DNA of 5,967 nucleotides from Xanthobacteraceae bacterium (GTDB lineage Bacteria > Pseudomonadota > Alphaproteobacteria > Rhizobiales > Xanthobacteraceae): positions 1-5,967 of the forward strand of contig JASHRR010000362.1 in the NCBI GenBank assembly GCA_030037185.1. Direction: 5' to 3'. Below the pieces are notes generated by a model, which was given only the letters and a program-made list of their open reading frames with translations, had not been told where the DNA came from and searched no databases. The position numbers were made by a program, and so were the translations under genes. This document shows, in pieces, positions 1 through 5,329 of this stretch (the first letter of the stretch is position 1; the number at the start of each line of letters is the position of its first letter).

Positions 1-326
1 GGATTGAGCACCCCGAAGTCGATGCCGTAATGATCGAGATGCTGCGCCTGCATGAAGCCAAGGTCGCTGCCTGGTCCGCCGCCGCTAGGCGGCCAGGCAT
101 CGCGGCGACACGCGATCGGCGTCATCTTGGGAAACGGATAGCCGTCGACGAAGCCATGACGGGAACGCCGTCCATAGGTTTGCAGGTAATCCCACCACCG
201 CTTGCTCAGGTAGGGCCGAAAATCTTCGAGCGTGTTCTTCGGGTGGATGTCGACATCCACGATTTCCAGGCCGGCATTTGCCGGGGTGCTTTGGGCCCTG
301 ACTGGCTGTCGAAGCTCGACGTTCAT
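1..326 (-). CDS. Amidohydrolase family protein, N-terminal part (runs off the left edge)
   Basis: This gene reads leftwards from ATG at 326-324 and is open to the window edge, giving about 108 residues. Near residues 22-28 it has the segment IVDVDIHP. The D-x-H pair is the usual first metal-binding motif at the start of the TIM barrel in the amidohydrolase superfamily (amidohydrolase_2 / ACMSD-like branch). Further on are SKRWWDYLQTYG and FMQAQHLDHYGIDFGVLNP, which I recall from Bradyrhizobium amidohydrolases. Members of this branch are metal-dependent hydrolases or decarboxylases of cyclic or aromatic acids. The substrate cannot be told from this fragment. The start is supported by GAGGAG at 335-340, eight bases upstream. 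No signal peptide is visible, so the protein is probably cytoplasmic. The remaining metal ligands lie outside the window, so activity cannot be judged. Confidence 0.85.
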   Translation of the reverse strand, partial: MNVELRQPVRAQSTPANAGLEIVDVDIHPKNTLEDFRPYLSKRWWDYLQTYGRRSRHGFVDGYPFPKMTPIACRRDAWPPSGGGPGSDLGFMQAQHLDHYGIDFGVLN

Positions 327-781
327 GGGATGTGCTCCTCACCGCCATCGTAGAGCAAAAAGTCGGCTCCCGTAAGATCGGGGACGTCGAACTCAACTCC
401 TTCCCGCCGGCGCCACGATGGATCCTGCTTCGTTTCGTGCCCGATGCGAGCGGGCTGCTGCCCGGTATATGGCAGATGTCTCTTGGCACCTTTTTGCTTC
501 CACCCGCTTCCTGCCACGCCAAGTGGCGCTGCCTGGTATTTCGTTGCCGGCGCCGGGTGCTGATGGACGCCGGTCAGGCGCGAATGCTTTCGCCGCGGGG
601 ACCCTGCTCGCGGCATCATCCACGTTAACTTCGGGGGCGATGATGAACAGCTAACGACCTCGTCGAGGATCTTGAGAAAGCAGGCGCGCTTGAGTAGGGT
701 CTGAATTCCAAGAGACCTCAATCGTTAGAGCGGGCTCTCAACTGCAAACATTCGCTCCATGTTGAGGCCAAACACTCCAAT
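327..781. other. Gene-poor stretch between divergent genes
   Basis: No gene here can be supported. A minus-strand reading frame of 132 codons covers 323-721, and its stop overlaps the amidohydrolase start in an ATGA arrangement. Its predicted protein is rich in Ser, Pro, Arg and His with no recognisable fold, and two other minus frames are open for similar lengths, as expected by chance at high GC. A short piece in another minus frame around 600-645 (LFIIAPEVNVDDAASR) looks protein-like and could be a gene remnant, but I cannot name it. The stretch should hold the promoters of the leftward amidohydrolase and the rightward small secreted gene. No convincing -35/-10 pair was picked out. Confidence 0.5.
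335..340 (-). promoter_or_regulatory. Ribosome binding site of the amidohydrolase
   Basis: On the minus strand this reads GAGGAG, eight bases before the ATG at 326-324. It is a strong Shine-Dalgarno match and fixes the start. Confidence 0.7.
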
Positions 782-786
782 GGAGG
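782..786 (+). promoter_or_regulatory. Ribosome binding site of the small secreted protein
   Basis: GGAGG lies six bases before the ATG at 793. This is close to an ideal Shine-Dalgarno site and is the best single argument that the short downstream gene is translated. Confidence 0.7.
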
Positions 787-792
787 CGGGCG

Positions 793-1119
793 ATGTTGAA
801 CCTCGCGAAATGCGCCGCGATAGCGGCTCTTGCGGTGGGCTTAGGTATGGCGGCGACTAAACCAGCGTCCGCCTGGGATTACAGCTGGCTCTTTACCGGG
901 TGGGGCTATAGCTGCGGCGACGGTTGTGGCTACGGCTACGGCGCCTTTGGCCCCTTCCCCTATGGCCCCTACCCCTACGGCTACGATGGCGCGCCGGTGC
1001 GCGGTCAGGCGCAGCCCGAACTGCCCGCAAAGGCGCAAGCAAGCTCCGCTCCTGGGCACGTGAGGTCCTGTGCGAGAGCCGGATGCGGGAAATCCGTCCG
1101 CAACAGCACAACTAACTGA
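793..1119 (+). CDS. Small secreted Gly/Tyr/Pro-rich protein
   Basis: The frame encodes 108 residues. Residues 1-27 form a clear Sec signal peptide: a lysine near the start, an Ala/Leu/Gly-rich hydrophobic core, and a PASA-type cleavage site before WDYS. The mature part begins with an aromatic and glycine-rich stretch (about 28-66) with two cysteines (SCGDGC) and repeated YG, PYG and PYPYG steps. This is low-complexity sequence typical of small envelope or matrix proteins of unknown function. The C-terminal third (67-108) changes character, with charged residues and two more cysteines. A neighbouring plus frame is also open there until about 1115, so a late frameshift cannot be excluded. I do not recognise a family and assign no function. 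The 3' end meets the tail of the oppositely oriented Clp-N remnant. Confidence 0.65.
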   Translation: MLNLAKCAAIAALAVGLGMAATKPASAWDYSWLFTGWGYSCGDGCGYGYGAFGPFPYGPYPYGYDGAPVRGQAQPELPAKAQASSAPGHVRSCARAGCGKSVRNSTTN

Positions 1120-1608
1120 ATATGCAAGATGACTCCGCTTGCCGGATCACGCGCCGAAAGCCAGCAATCAGCTTGGGCTCGCCGCCGTCGGTGATGACCA
1201 ATTTTTAAGGTCGTTGTCGATGCGGCTCGTGAGACGCTCATTCAGCGCGCCAAGGTCGACCTCGCAGGCCTTCATCACTGCCGAAGCGTCTACGTCTTCT
1301 ACCAAGGCGACAATGAGATGCTCCAGCGTCGCGTACTCGCGCTTTCGCTCACTGGCGTACGCCTCAAGCTCTCCGGAAAACCTGGGCGTTGCAACGCTTT
1401 CGGGCGGTGGCGATGAGGTGCTCTCGGGCGGAGCTGACGCTGGAGTGCGGATCGTGGCCGAGAGGGTATTCCAATCGGCCGGGCCGAACGCCCGGGCGAT
1501 GAGTTCGAGCTTATGGTGATCTTGGACTTAGACTAAGACTAGACTGAGACTCTTCGCAGCGAGTGCGGCACGTAGGGTGTGCGCCATAGCTTTGGCATCG
1601 CGGGAGTA
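1116..1608 (-). pseudogene. Decayed Clp-N-domain protein gene
   Basis: Read leftwards, three pieces line up with a family I recall from rhizobia. It has a short N-terminal domain (labelled glyoxalase-superfamily in many annotations) followed by a ClpA/ClpB-type N-domain. Piece 1 (about 1608-1531) gives RDAKAMAHTLRAALAAKSLS. The same frame is then closed by TAA at 1530-1528. Piece 2, still in that frame (1527 to about 1201), gives KLELIARAFGPADWNTLS, a Ser/Pro-rich linker, then REYATLEHLIVALVEDVDAS, typical of a Clp-N repeat. After DNDLKN the frame must shift by one base to continue as LVITDGGEPKLIAGFRRVIR (1201-1142). A second shift near 1136 is needed to reach GVILHIQ. No ATG, GTG or TTG with a ribosome site sits before piece 1. 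Clp-N domains bind substrates or adaptors for AAA+ unfoldases. As it stands no full-length product can be made. Confidence 0.75.
1524..1552. repeat. Short imperfect hexanucleotide tandem repeat (AGACTN) inside the Clp-N remnant
   Basis: On the plus strand five units follow each other: GGACTT, AGACTA, AGACT, AGACTG, AGACTC. The third is one base short, so the array is 29 bp. On the coding (minus) strand it reads as AGTCTN units. The premature TAA at 1530-1528 lies within the array. Taking out 12 bp of it would join KSLSL directly to VQDHHKLELIA in frame, which suggests that repeat growth created the stop. Confidence 0.7.
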
Positions 1609-1910
1609 GGGTGCCAGGGCTTGCGTTGCTGACCCGTTCGTTCGGGTAAAGGCCCATGAGAGGCTGCGATACGTCCATCGTACCCCAAGGGGCGCAAGCA
1701 GCAGGTCGTATCTACCGCGGCAAGACGTGGCGTAGAAACGGGTCAGTGTCAATCGCCTGGGCAGTGTGTTACGACACCGCCGCCGACAGTGATGCGTATC
1801 CTAGTTTCGTTCGTGCGCTCGAGTACTCGAGGTTGCAAGGGGCGGCAAGGGTTGCGCGATTTAATGGCGTATAGCAACGCCTTGCGAGAACTGAGGCATT
1901 CTTACCGCAA
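1609..1910. other. Non-coding or degraded stretch upstream of the psiE-like gene
   Basis: No gene is supported. Short frames exist on both strands (1656-1874 plus, and the upstream extension of the Clp-N frame to 1752 minus), but their proteins have no recognisable pattern and no good ribosome site. The stretch contains a perfect 14-bp palindrome at 1818-1831. It should include the promoter of the psiE-like gene, but I could not pick a convincing -35/-10 pair. Confidence 0.45.
1818..1831. repeat. Perfect 14-bp palindrome CTCGAGTACTCGAG
   Basis: The sequence equals its own reverse complement over 14 bases. It lies about 100 bp before the likely start of the psiE-like gene, so it could be a binding site for a dimeric regulator. 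It could also be chance. No function is claimed. Confidence 0.4.
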
Positions 1911-1918
1911 ATGGTCAC

Positions 1919-1923
1919 GGGAG
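1919..1923 (+). promoter_or_regulatory. Ribosome binding site that favours the GTG start of the psiE-like gene
   Basis: GGGAG lies eight bases before GTG at 1932-1934. The in-frame ATG at 1911 has only CTTACCGCAA in front of it, with no Shine-Dalgarno match, so the shorter form is preferred. Confidence 0.6.
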
Positions 1924-1931
1924 ATAACGCG

Positions 1932-2411
1932 GTGCGACAAACTTTGAAGGAACAATGGGCCAGCCTGATGCTCTATGAGCGTTTCGAGCAGATCGTTTCG
2001 CGCATCGTAATGCTGCTCATATCCGCGATAATCATTTACTCATTGATCCTCGTCTCGATAGATCTATTCAATCAGCTTACATTTGATCGATCGTTCCCTG
2101 ATACGACCGCATTGAAAGACGTATTTGGTTCAATTCTGACAGTGCTAATTTTGATCGAATTTAACCATTCCATTGCTTTGGCAACGACGAAAAGAACCGG
2201 CGTCTTGCAGGCACGCGGTGTTGTCCTAATCGTGATCCTCGTGATTTCTCGGAAGGTGATCCTGCTAGATTTTAGCACGGCATCGTTCGAAAGCCTCATT
2301 GCCATCGGCGGAAGCGCGTTAGCATTTGGCATCCTGTATGTGCTAATCAGCCCGTCGCCGCGCGCGCTTATCAGCTCCCAATCGCAGCATAGTAGCGGTG
2401 CTGGACCGTGA
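1932..2411 (+). CDS. PsiE-family (phosphate-starvation-inducible type) inner-membrane protein
   Basis: From the GTG at 1932 the product is 159 residues; an ATG at 1911 would add seven. Four hydrophobic helices are visible at about residues 25-43, 61-82, 91-112 and 121-139, the layout of the PsiE family. Family-like landmarks are IEFNHSIA at the end of helix 2, then RTGVLQARGVVLIVILVISR and KVILLDF. E. coli PsiE is induced by phosphate starvation, but its biochemical role is unknown, so no reaction is assigned. The C-terminal 20 residues are polar and look disordered. The gene is markedly AT-richer than its surroundings (49 G+C in 120 bases over 2041-2160), which suggests acquisition from another source. 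It stands alone between degraded stretches. The stop overlaps a GTG that opens a 27-codon frame of doubtful meaning. Confidence 0.82.
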   Translation: MRQTLKEQWASLMLYERFEQIVSRIVMLLISAIIIYSLILVSIDLFNQLTFDRSFPDTTALKDVFGSILTVLILIEFNHSIALATTKRTGVLQARGVVLIVILVISRKVILLDFSTASFESLIAIGGSALAFGILYVLISPSPRALISSQSQHSSGAGP

Positions 2412-2870
2412 AGTGGGGTCTTCTTGTGCGGTATCGCGGCGTTTTCGGGCAACGGCACGAGGCGGCGCGATTGTCGAAGGAGGCGCTGTAGCGGCCCCGA
2501 CGGGCGGCGACAATCAGGGGACCCTGGAGACCCGAGGGCGCAGACCGGCCCCATGAGAACGTCCCGGCACAGGTGGGACCCGGTGAGGACCCTACCGTCG
2601 CAGATGGGGACCCATGACCGGTGAGTTCGGAGGACGCACTTCGCTGCCGAAAGCCCGGGGTCGCGCTGGTGCGCGAGGTTTACCGGCACTTGCGAAACCG
2701 CTCAGACGGAATTCTAAGAATGCCGTGGTCGGCCTGGGGCTCATCCTGCGTTCCAGTTGCCAGGCGCTGCGAAACGCTTTTTTGATTTGCCGCGGTCTGA
2801 GGGAGGAAGGGCAGTAGAGGACGCATAGACAAAGAACACCCCGTTTTCCACGGCCCTTTCAGCGAGCCCG
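2412..2870. other. Gene-poor stretch with clustered GGGACCC words
   Basis: I see no supportable gene. A tiny plus frame (2408-2491, 27 codons, highly charged) begins in a GTGA overlap with the psiE-like stop, but nothing confirms it. A plus frame from TTG at 2424 begins MCGIAAFSG, which resembles the start of class II glutamine amidotransferases, but continues only as Arg-rich sequence. Frames at 2614-2817 (plus) and 2680-2883 (minus) mirror each other and show no family pattern. A run of six T at about 2779-2784 follows a weak hairpin (AGGCG/CGCTT) and could end plus-strand transcription. Confidence 0.45.
2762..2784 (+). terminator. Weak possible intrinsic terminator
   Basis: AGGCG and CGCTT can pair (one G-T) around an eight-base loop, and a run of T follows at once. 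The stem is short, so this is only a candidate. It would end rightward transcripts coming from the psiE-like gene and separate them from the leftward ABC gene. Confidence 0.25.
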
Positions 2871-3863
2871 CTACTCGATCCATCTATCGGTCTGGACGAA
2901 TAGCACTGGAGGAATTTCGAGGCCGAGCGCTTTAGCGGTCTTCAAATTGATGGCAAGGCTGAAGTTGGTTGACCGCTGGATCGGAAGGTCGGCAGGCTTC
3001 GCGCCCTTGAGAATGCGCGCGACATATCGGATCGCGACTTGGCGATATATAGCGGCCGTGGTGGCGTAACTCATCAAGCCACCTTCAATGACGTAGGAGG
3101 TTTGCGCGTAGATTGCCGGCAGTTTGTGGTGTGCCGCCAACGCTACAATTTTGCTGCGGTTGTTGAAAGCAAGCGCAAAGGCACCGACGACGACTGCGCC
3201 CGCCTGGCGCTCGACCAAGGTCGCAAACGCTTTCTCGAAGTCGGAGACGTTGCGACATTCCACAACTATCATCCGTCGCCCCAGAGTTTGTGCTGCTTTC
3301 AACAGTTCGCCGGTCTCCTCCTGCGTGTACTGATTAGTCTGATTTCCGGCCAGATAGCCAACCGTTGTCGCTTCGGGCGCTATCTTAAGGAGAAGATCGA
3401 GCCGCTTGCCGGCAAGCCCGTTTATGATGAAGGTCATTCCAGTTATGTTGCCCTCCGGCCGGCTCAAGCTGGACGCGAGCCCGTATTTGACTGGATCAGC
3501 ACCACCCGCCATAACAATCGGAATAGTCGAAGTGGCGGCTTGGGCCGCGAGTTGCGAAGTTACTGCACCGGACGCAACTATCACGGCGACTTGAAGGCGG
3601 ACGAGATCGGAGGCCAGCTGCCGCATGACAGGCTGACCTTTCCCCCACCGGAATTCGATGGCCACGTTTTGACCCTCGATATATCCGGCGTCTCTGAGGC
3701 CACTCCGAAAATTCGCTACAATCTGCTCGGAGGCCTCGGGCGAGCCGGTGTCCAGAAACCCGATCACCGGAATACCGGGTTGCTGCGCGTCGGCCACGAG
3801 CTGCCAGACGATCGGCGTAGCCGCGGCGCCAACCCCCACGATGAATTCGCGCCGTCGTATCAC
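2871..3863 (-). CDS. ABC transporter substrate-binding protein, Tat-exported (COG2984 / ABC_sub_bind type)
   Basis: The gene is complete at 330 residues, the usual length for this family. It starts at GTG 3863-3861. The N-terminus MIRRREFIVGVGAAATPIVW is a twin-arginine signal (RRREF) followed by a hydrophobic stretch, with likely cleavage near VADAQQ. The mature part begins PVIGFLDTGSPEAS, typical of the first beta strand of this periplasmic-binding fold. Next come FRSGLRDAGYIEGQNVAIEFRW, then IPIVMAGGADPVKYGLASSL and SRPEGNITGMTF, all family landmarks. Near the C-terminus, NLKTAKALGLEIPPVLF is the normal ending of such proteins. Relatives bind small organic ligands in the periplasm, and the ligand here is unknown. 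No permease or ATPase gene is adjacent, so it is an orphan as seen in this window. Such orphans are numerous in Bradyrhizobium. A 323-codon antisense frame runs opposite and is taken as a shadow. Confidence 0.93.
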   Translation of the reverse strand: MIRRREFIVGVGAAATPIVWQLVADAQQPGIPVIGFLDTGSPEASEQIVANFRSGLRDAGYIEGQNVAIEFRWGKGQPVMRQLASDLVRLQVAVIVASGAVTSQLAAQAATSTIPIVMAGGADPVKYGLASSLSRPEGNITGMTFIINGLAGKRLDLLLKIAPEATTVGYLAGNQTNQYTQEETGELLKAAQTLGRRMIVVECRNVSDFEKAFATLVERQAGAVVVGAFALAFNNRSKIVALAAHHKLPAIYAQTSYVIEGGLMSYATTAAIYRQVAIRYVARILKGAKPADLPIQRSTNFSLAINLKTAKALGLEIPPVLFVQTDRWIE

Positions 3864-3868
3864 CTCGT

Positions 3869-3874
3869 CCCTCC
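3869..3874 (-). promoter_or_regulatory. Ribosome binding site that fixes the GTG start of the ABC substrate-binding gene
   Basis: On the minus strand GGAGGG stands five bases before GTG 3863-3861. The signal peptide begins immediately after, so start and site support each other. Confidence 0.7.
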
Positions 3875-3960
3875 AGGGCCCGGCTCACAGCCCAGCTTAA
3901 CGCGACCCAATTTGTGTGGAAACTGGTTCGCCGATTGTCACCGCCCCGTCCGCAGCGAGC

Positions 3961-4110
3961 GCCAAGTTCAAGCCAGGCAAAGGCGTCAAGTACCGGCCTG
4001 CCTCGTTTGAGGTGACTAAGGTCCGCGTAATGAAGGCTGATATGAGGGCATGCAAGGCGCTTGGCATCGGCCAGGCAAGCGTCTATCGGGCGTTGGAAGC
4101 CAGCCAATGA
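3961..4110 (+). pseudogene. C-terminal remnant of a serine recombinase (resolvase/invertase)
   Basis: The last 50 or so codons of a plus frame ending at TGA 4108-4110 match the tail of resolvase-type serine recombinases. KYRPASFEVTKVRVMKAD corresponds to the linker and first helix. ALGIGQASVYRALEAS is the recognition part of the Hin-like helix-turn-helix. Between MRA and CKALGIG about four residues expected in the helix-turn-helix seem to be missing. The catalytic domain (about 140 residues with the active-site serine) is absent upstream, where the ABC gene lies instead. A GTG at 3916 would extend the frame by 15 unrelated residues. The remnant suggests that a mobile element or resolvase-bearing island once sat here. 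It cannot catalyse recombination. ATG at 4107 overlaps the stop and opens a frame to 4274 with no recognisable product. Confidence 0.7.
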
Positions 4111-4274
4111 TGGAGGGGCCGATGATCAAGCCCGACATCGAAGCGCTCGGGGTGCAAGAGCGCATTTATTCTGCCTCGCCAGTCAGACCGACTGGAAGCA
4201 GGCGGGGGCAAGCAGTGGGGTGGGAAGCATCCGCACCTCACGTCCCGCGGCCGCGATCAGCGTTTGGCTATTAG
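4107..4274 (+). other. Short open frame behind the recombinase remnant, doubtful
   Basis: ATG at 4107 overlaps the recombinase stop (ATGA). An internal ATG at 4122 is preceded by GGAGGGG, so translation is conceivable. The product begins MIKPDIEALGVQERIYSASP and becomes Arg/Pro-rich, ending at 4274. I recognise no family. The first 15 residues look more protein-like than the rest, so it may be the start of a truncated gene. Confidence 0.25.
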
Positions 4275-4640
4275 CGTGGGTCTTGAAAGGTCGTTGTTGT
4301 CGATAACTATCGTTGCCTTCGGCTTGCAGGCCCGCAGATACACTCGCTGTCCTTCCACATACCGGCGGTTTGCCAGCGCCGCTGGATCGATTGAAGAACC
4401 GATAACGCCGGCAACCGCCAGGGCTTGGCGGGTCCGAGAGATGTTGCTCGAGGGCGGCGTATAGCCCTCGGGAGAATACGGCCGCGCTCGGATCGCACGG
4501 ATGGCGCCGGGAAGACGACATTGGCGAATGAACGCGCGGACGCCATCAACACCGTCAATAGCGACCCTGATGATCCGGTCGGGCGGCAACCGGACAATTT
4601 GGCGGGCAAGGTCCGCGAGAACCTCTTGTCTCCTGGCCAT
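4257..4640 (-). pseudogene. Remnant of a uridine-kinase-like P-loop ATPase, with an inverted Walker A segment
   Basis: Read leftwards from ATG 4640-4638, the start (ending DRIIRVAIDGVDG) matches the N-terminus of uridine-kinase-like P-loop proteins, which normally continue straight into the Walker A motif. Here the next 16 codons (4547-4500) are inverted, so DGAGKTTLANERADAI reads on the plus strand. After that, RPYSPEG fits the family in the original frame. LYAALEQHLSDPPSPGG and RRYR fit in a different frame (about 4462-4385). From about 4385 the first frame resumes as DPAALANRRYVEGQRVYL and ATIVIDNNDLSRPT, the normal C-terminus. About 20 residues are missing before SPEG, and most of the second half (normal total about 200-220 residues) is gone. 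The 127-codon frame is still open, but its product would lack the ATP-binding loop. No good ribosome site is seen. Confidence 0.75.
4500..4547. repeat. 7-bp inverted repeats bounding the inverted Walker A segment
   Basis: GATGGCG at 4500-4506 and CGCCATC at 4541-4547 are exact reverse complements around a 34-bp centre. The edges coincide with codon boundaries of the kinase frame. Turning the block back gives GTT GAT GGC GCC GGG AAG ACG, i.e. V-D-G-A-G-K-T, in frame on both sides. Confidence 0.8.
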
Positions 4641-5189
4641 TCGCCGAAATCCCGGAAAGTCCGTGTGGTATCTAACCTCGTAAATTAACGGCAGATCGTC
4701 GTTTTGGAGTGTGGCGTGAAGCCCGAATGATCCACACGCCCGCCCGCGTCACCTTCTTCGGTGTTCGCAGCGGCTAAATGGAAAACTGCGCCTCATGGCC
4801 ACGCGGGACTTTCCGCAAATCCTGCCGAATAGCAATTTCGACCGGGGAATAGTCCACCGTCTCGTCGATCGAGCCTGAGGGGTTCGGCCGGATGGCGCGG
4901 AGGTTGCGCCAAGAACCGCGGCGTCGTGCCCTCGTGTCGCTGCGCAGCATGGACAAGGAACGGATGAGCTGCCGCCGCCGGACGAATGCGCCCGAAACGT
5001 GTCGAAATAAGTCCGGCTCAAGAGCTTTGACCGACAGAAGTTCGCTGCGACCGCGGCGCCGCAGCGTGACTTGATCCTCGCCGCCGGTGTGCCAGCCCGG
5101 CGGCAGGGCAGGCCGGTCAAGCACCGCCTTCGCCTTGCGCTTGCCGGCGGAATTTCGATGCTTGTGCAGACTTGGGCGCGTCGTCGTCT
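4641..5189. other. Stretch without a recognised gene
   Basis: Several frames are open on both strands (4749-5213 and 4774-5124 minus, 4892-5074 plus), but all give Arg- and Ser-rich products without a family pattern. This is the usual picture for non-coding or decayed GC-rich DNA. The 4774-5124 minus frame, extended upstream, contains LDRPALPPGWHTGGEDQ, which looks more protein-like than the rest and may be a remnant, but I cannot name it. Two overlapping 6-bp inverted repeats (GTGTGG/CCACAC and GGCGTG/CACGCC) lie at 4709-4740 and could form alternative hairpins. Confidence 0.4.
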
Positions 5190-5218
5190 TTGAGCAAGTC
5201 TTGGCATGACCACATTAT
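5190..5218 (+). promoter_or_regulatory. Possible sigma-70-type promoter of the dehydrogenase gene
   Basis: TTGAGC at 5190-5195 and CATTAT at 5213-5218 are 17 bases apart, each matching four of six consensus bases. The leader to the start codon would be about 105 bases. This rests on a pattern match only. Confidence 0.3.
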
Positions 5219-5318
5219 GGCTGAAAGATCAACGCTGATTCGCTTCGCATGATCTCACCGAACTCATGCAAGCATGATGGGGGTCCATCGTTCGTTAACG
5301 CGGTCCGCACCACGACAC

Positions 5319-5323
5319 AGGAG
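5319..5323 (+). promoter_or_regulatory. Ribosome binding site that selects a TTG start for the dehydrogenase
   Basis: AGGAG lies six bases before TTG at 5330-5332. I found no in-frame ATG or GTG between about 5261 and this point. The glycine-rich first strand of the enzyme begins about 20 residues later, as expected. Confidence 0.65.
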
Positions 5324-5329
5324 ACGATC

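Noticed and set aside
1139..1519. A 126-codon plus-strand frame
   Set aside because: It is the antisense shadow of the Clp-N remnant, whose minus-strand pieces match a known domain.
1632..1647. Small hairpin ACCCG-TTCGTT-CGGGT
   Set aside because: It has only five base pairs, no T run follows it and no gene end lies near it, so chance is likely.
2424..2624. MCGIAAFSG start, resembling class II glutamine amidotransferases
   Set aside because: Only the first residues match. The rest is Arg-rich low-complexity sequence with no fold, and there is no ribosome site before TTG 2424.
2072..2689. A 205-codon minus-strand frame
   Set aside because: Half of it is antisense to the psiE-like gene and the rest has no family pattern.
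3039..4010. A 323-codon plus-strand frame opposite the ABC gene
   Set aside because: It is antisense to a convincing full-length gene and its protein has no family pattern. Long shadow frames are common in GC-rich DNA.
4425..4688. A plus-strand 87-codon frame with a Walker A motif (GAGKTT), seemingly a small ATPase
   Set aside because: The P-loop is explained by the inverted 48-bp block of the minus-strand kinase remnant. Nothing else in the frame resembles an ATPase.
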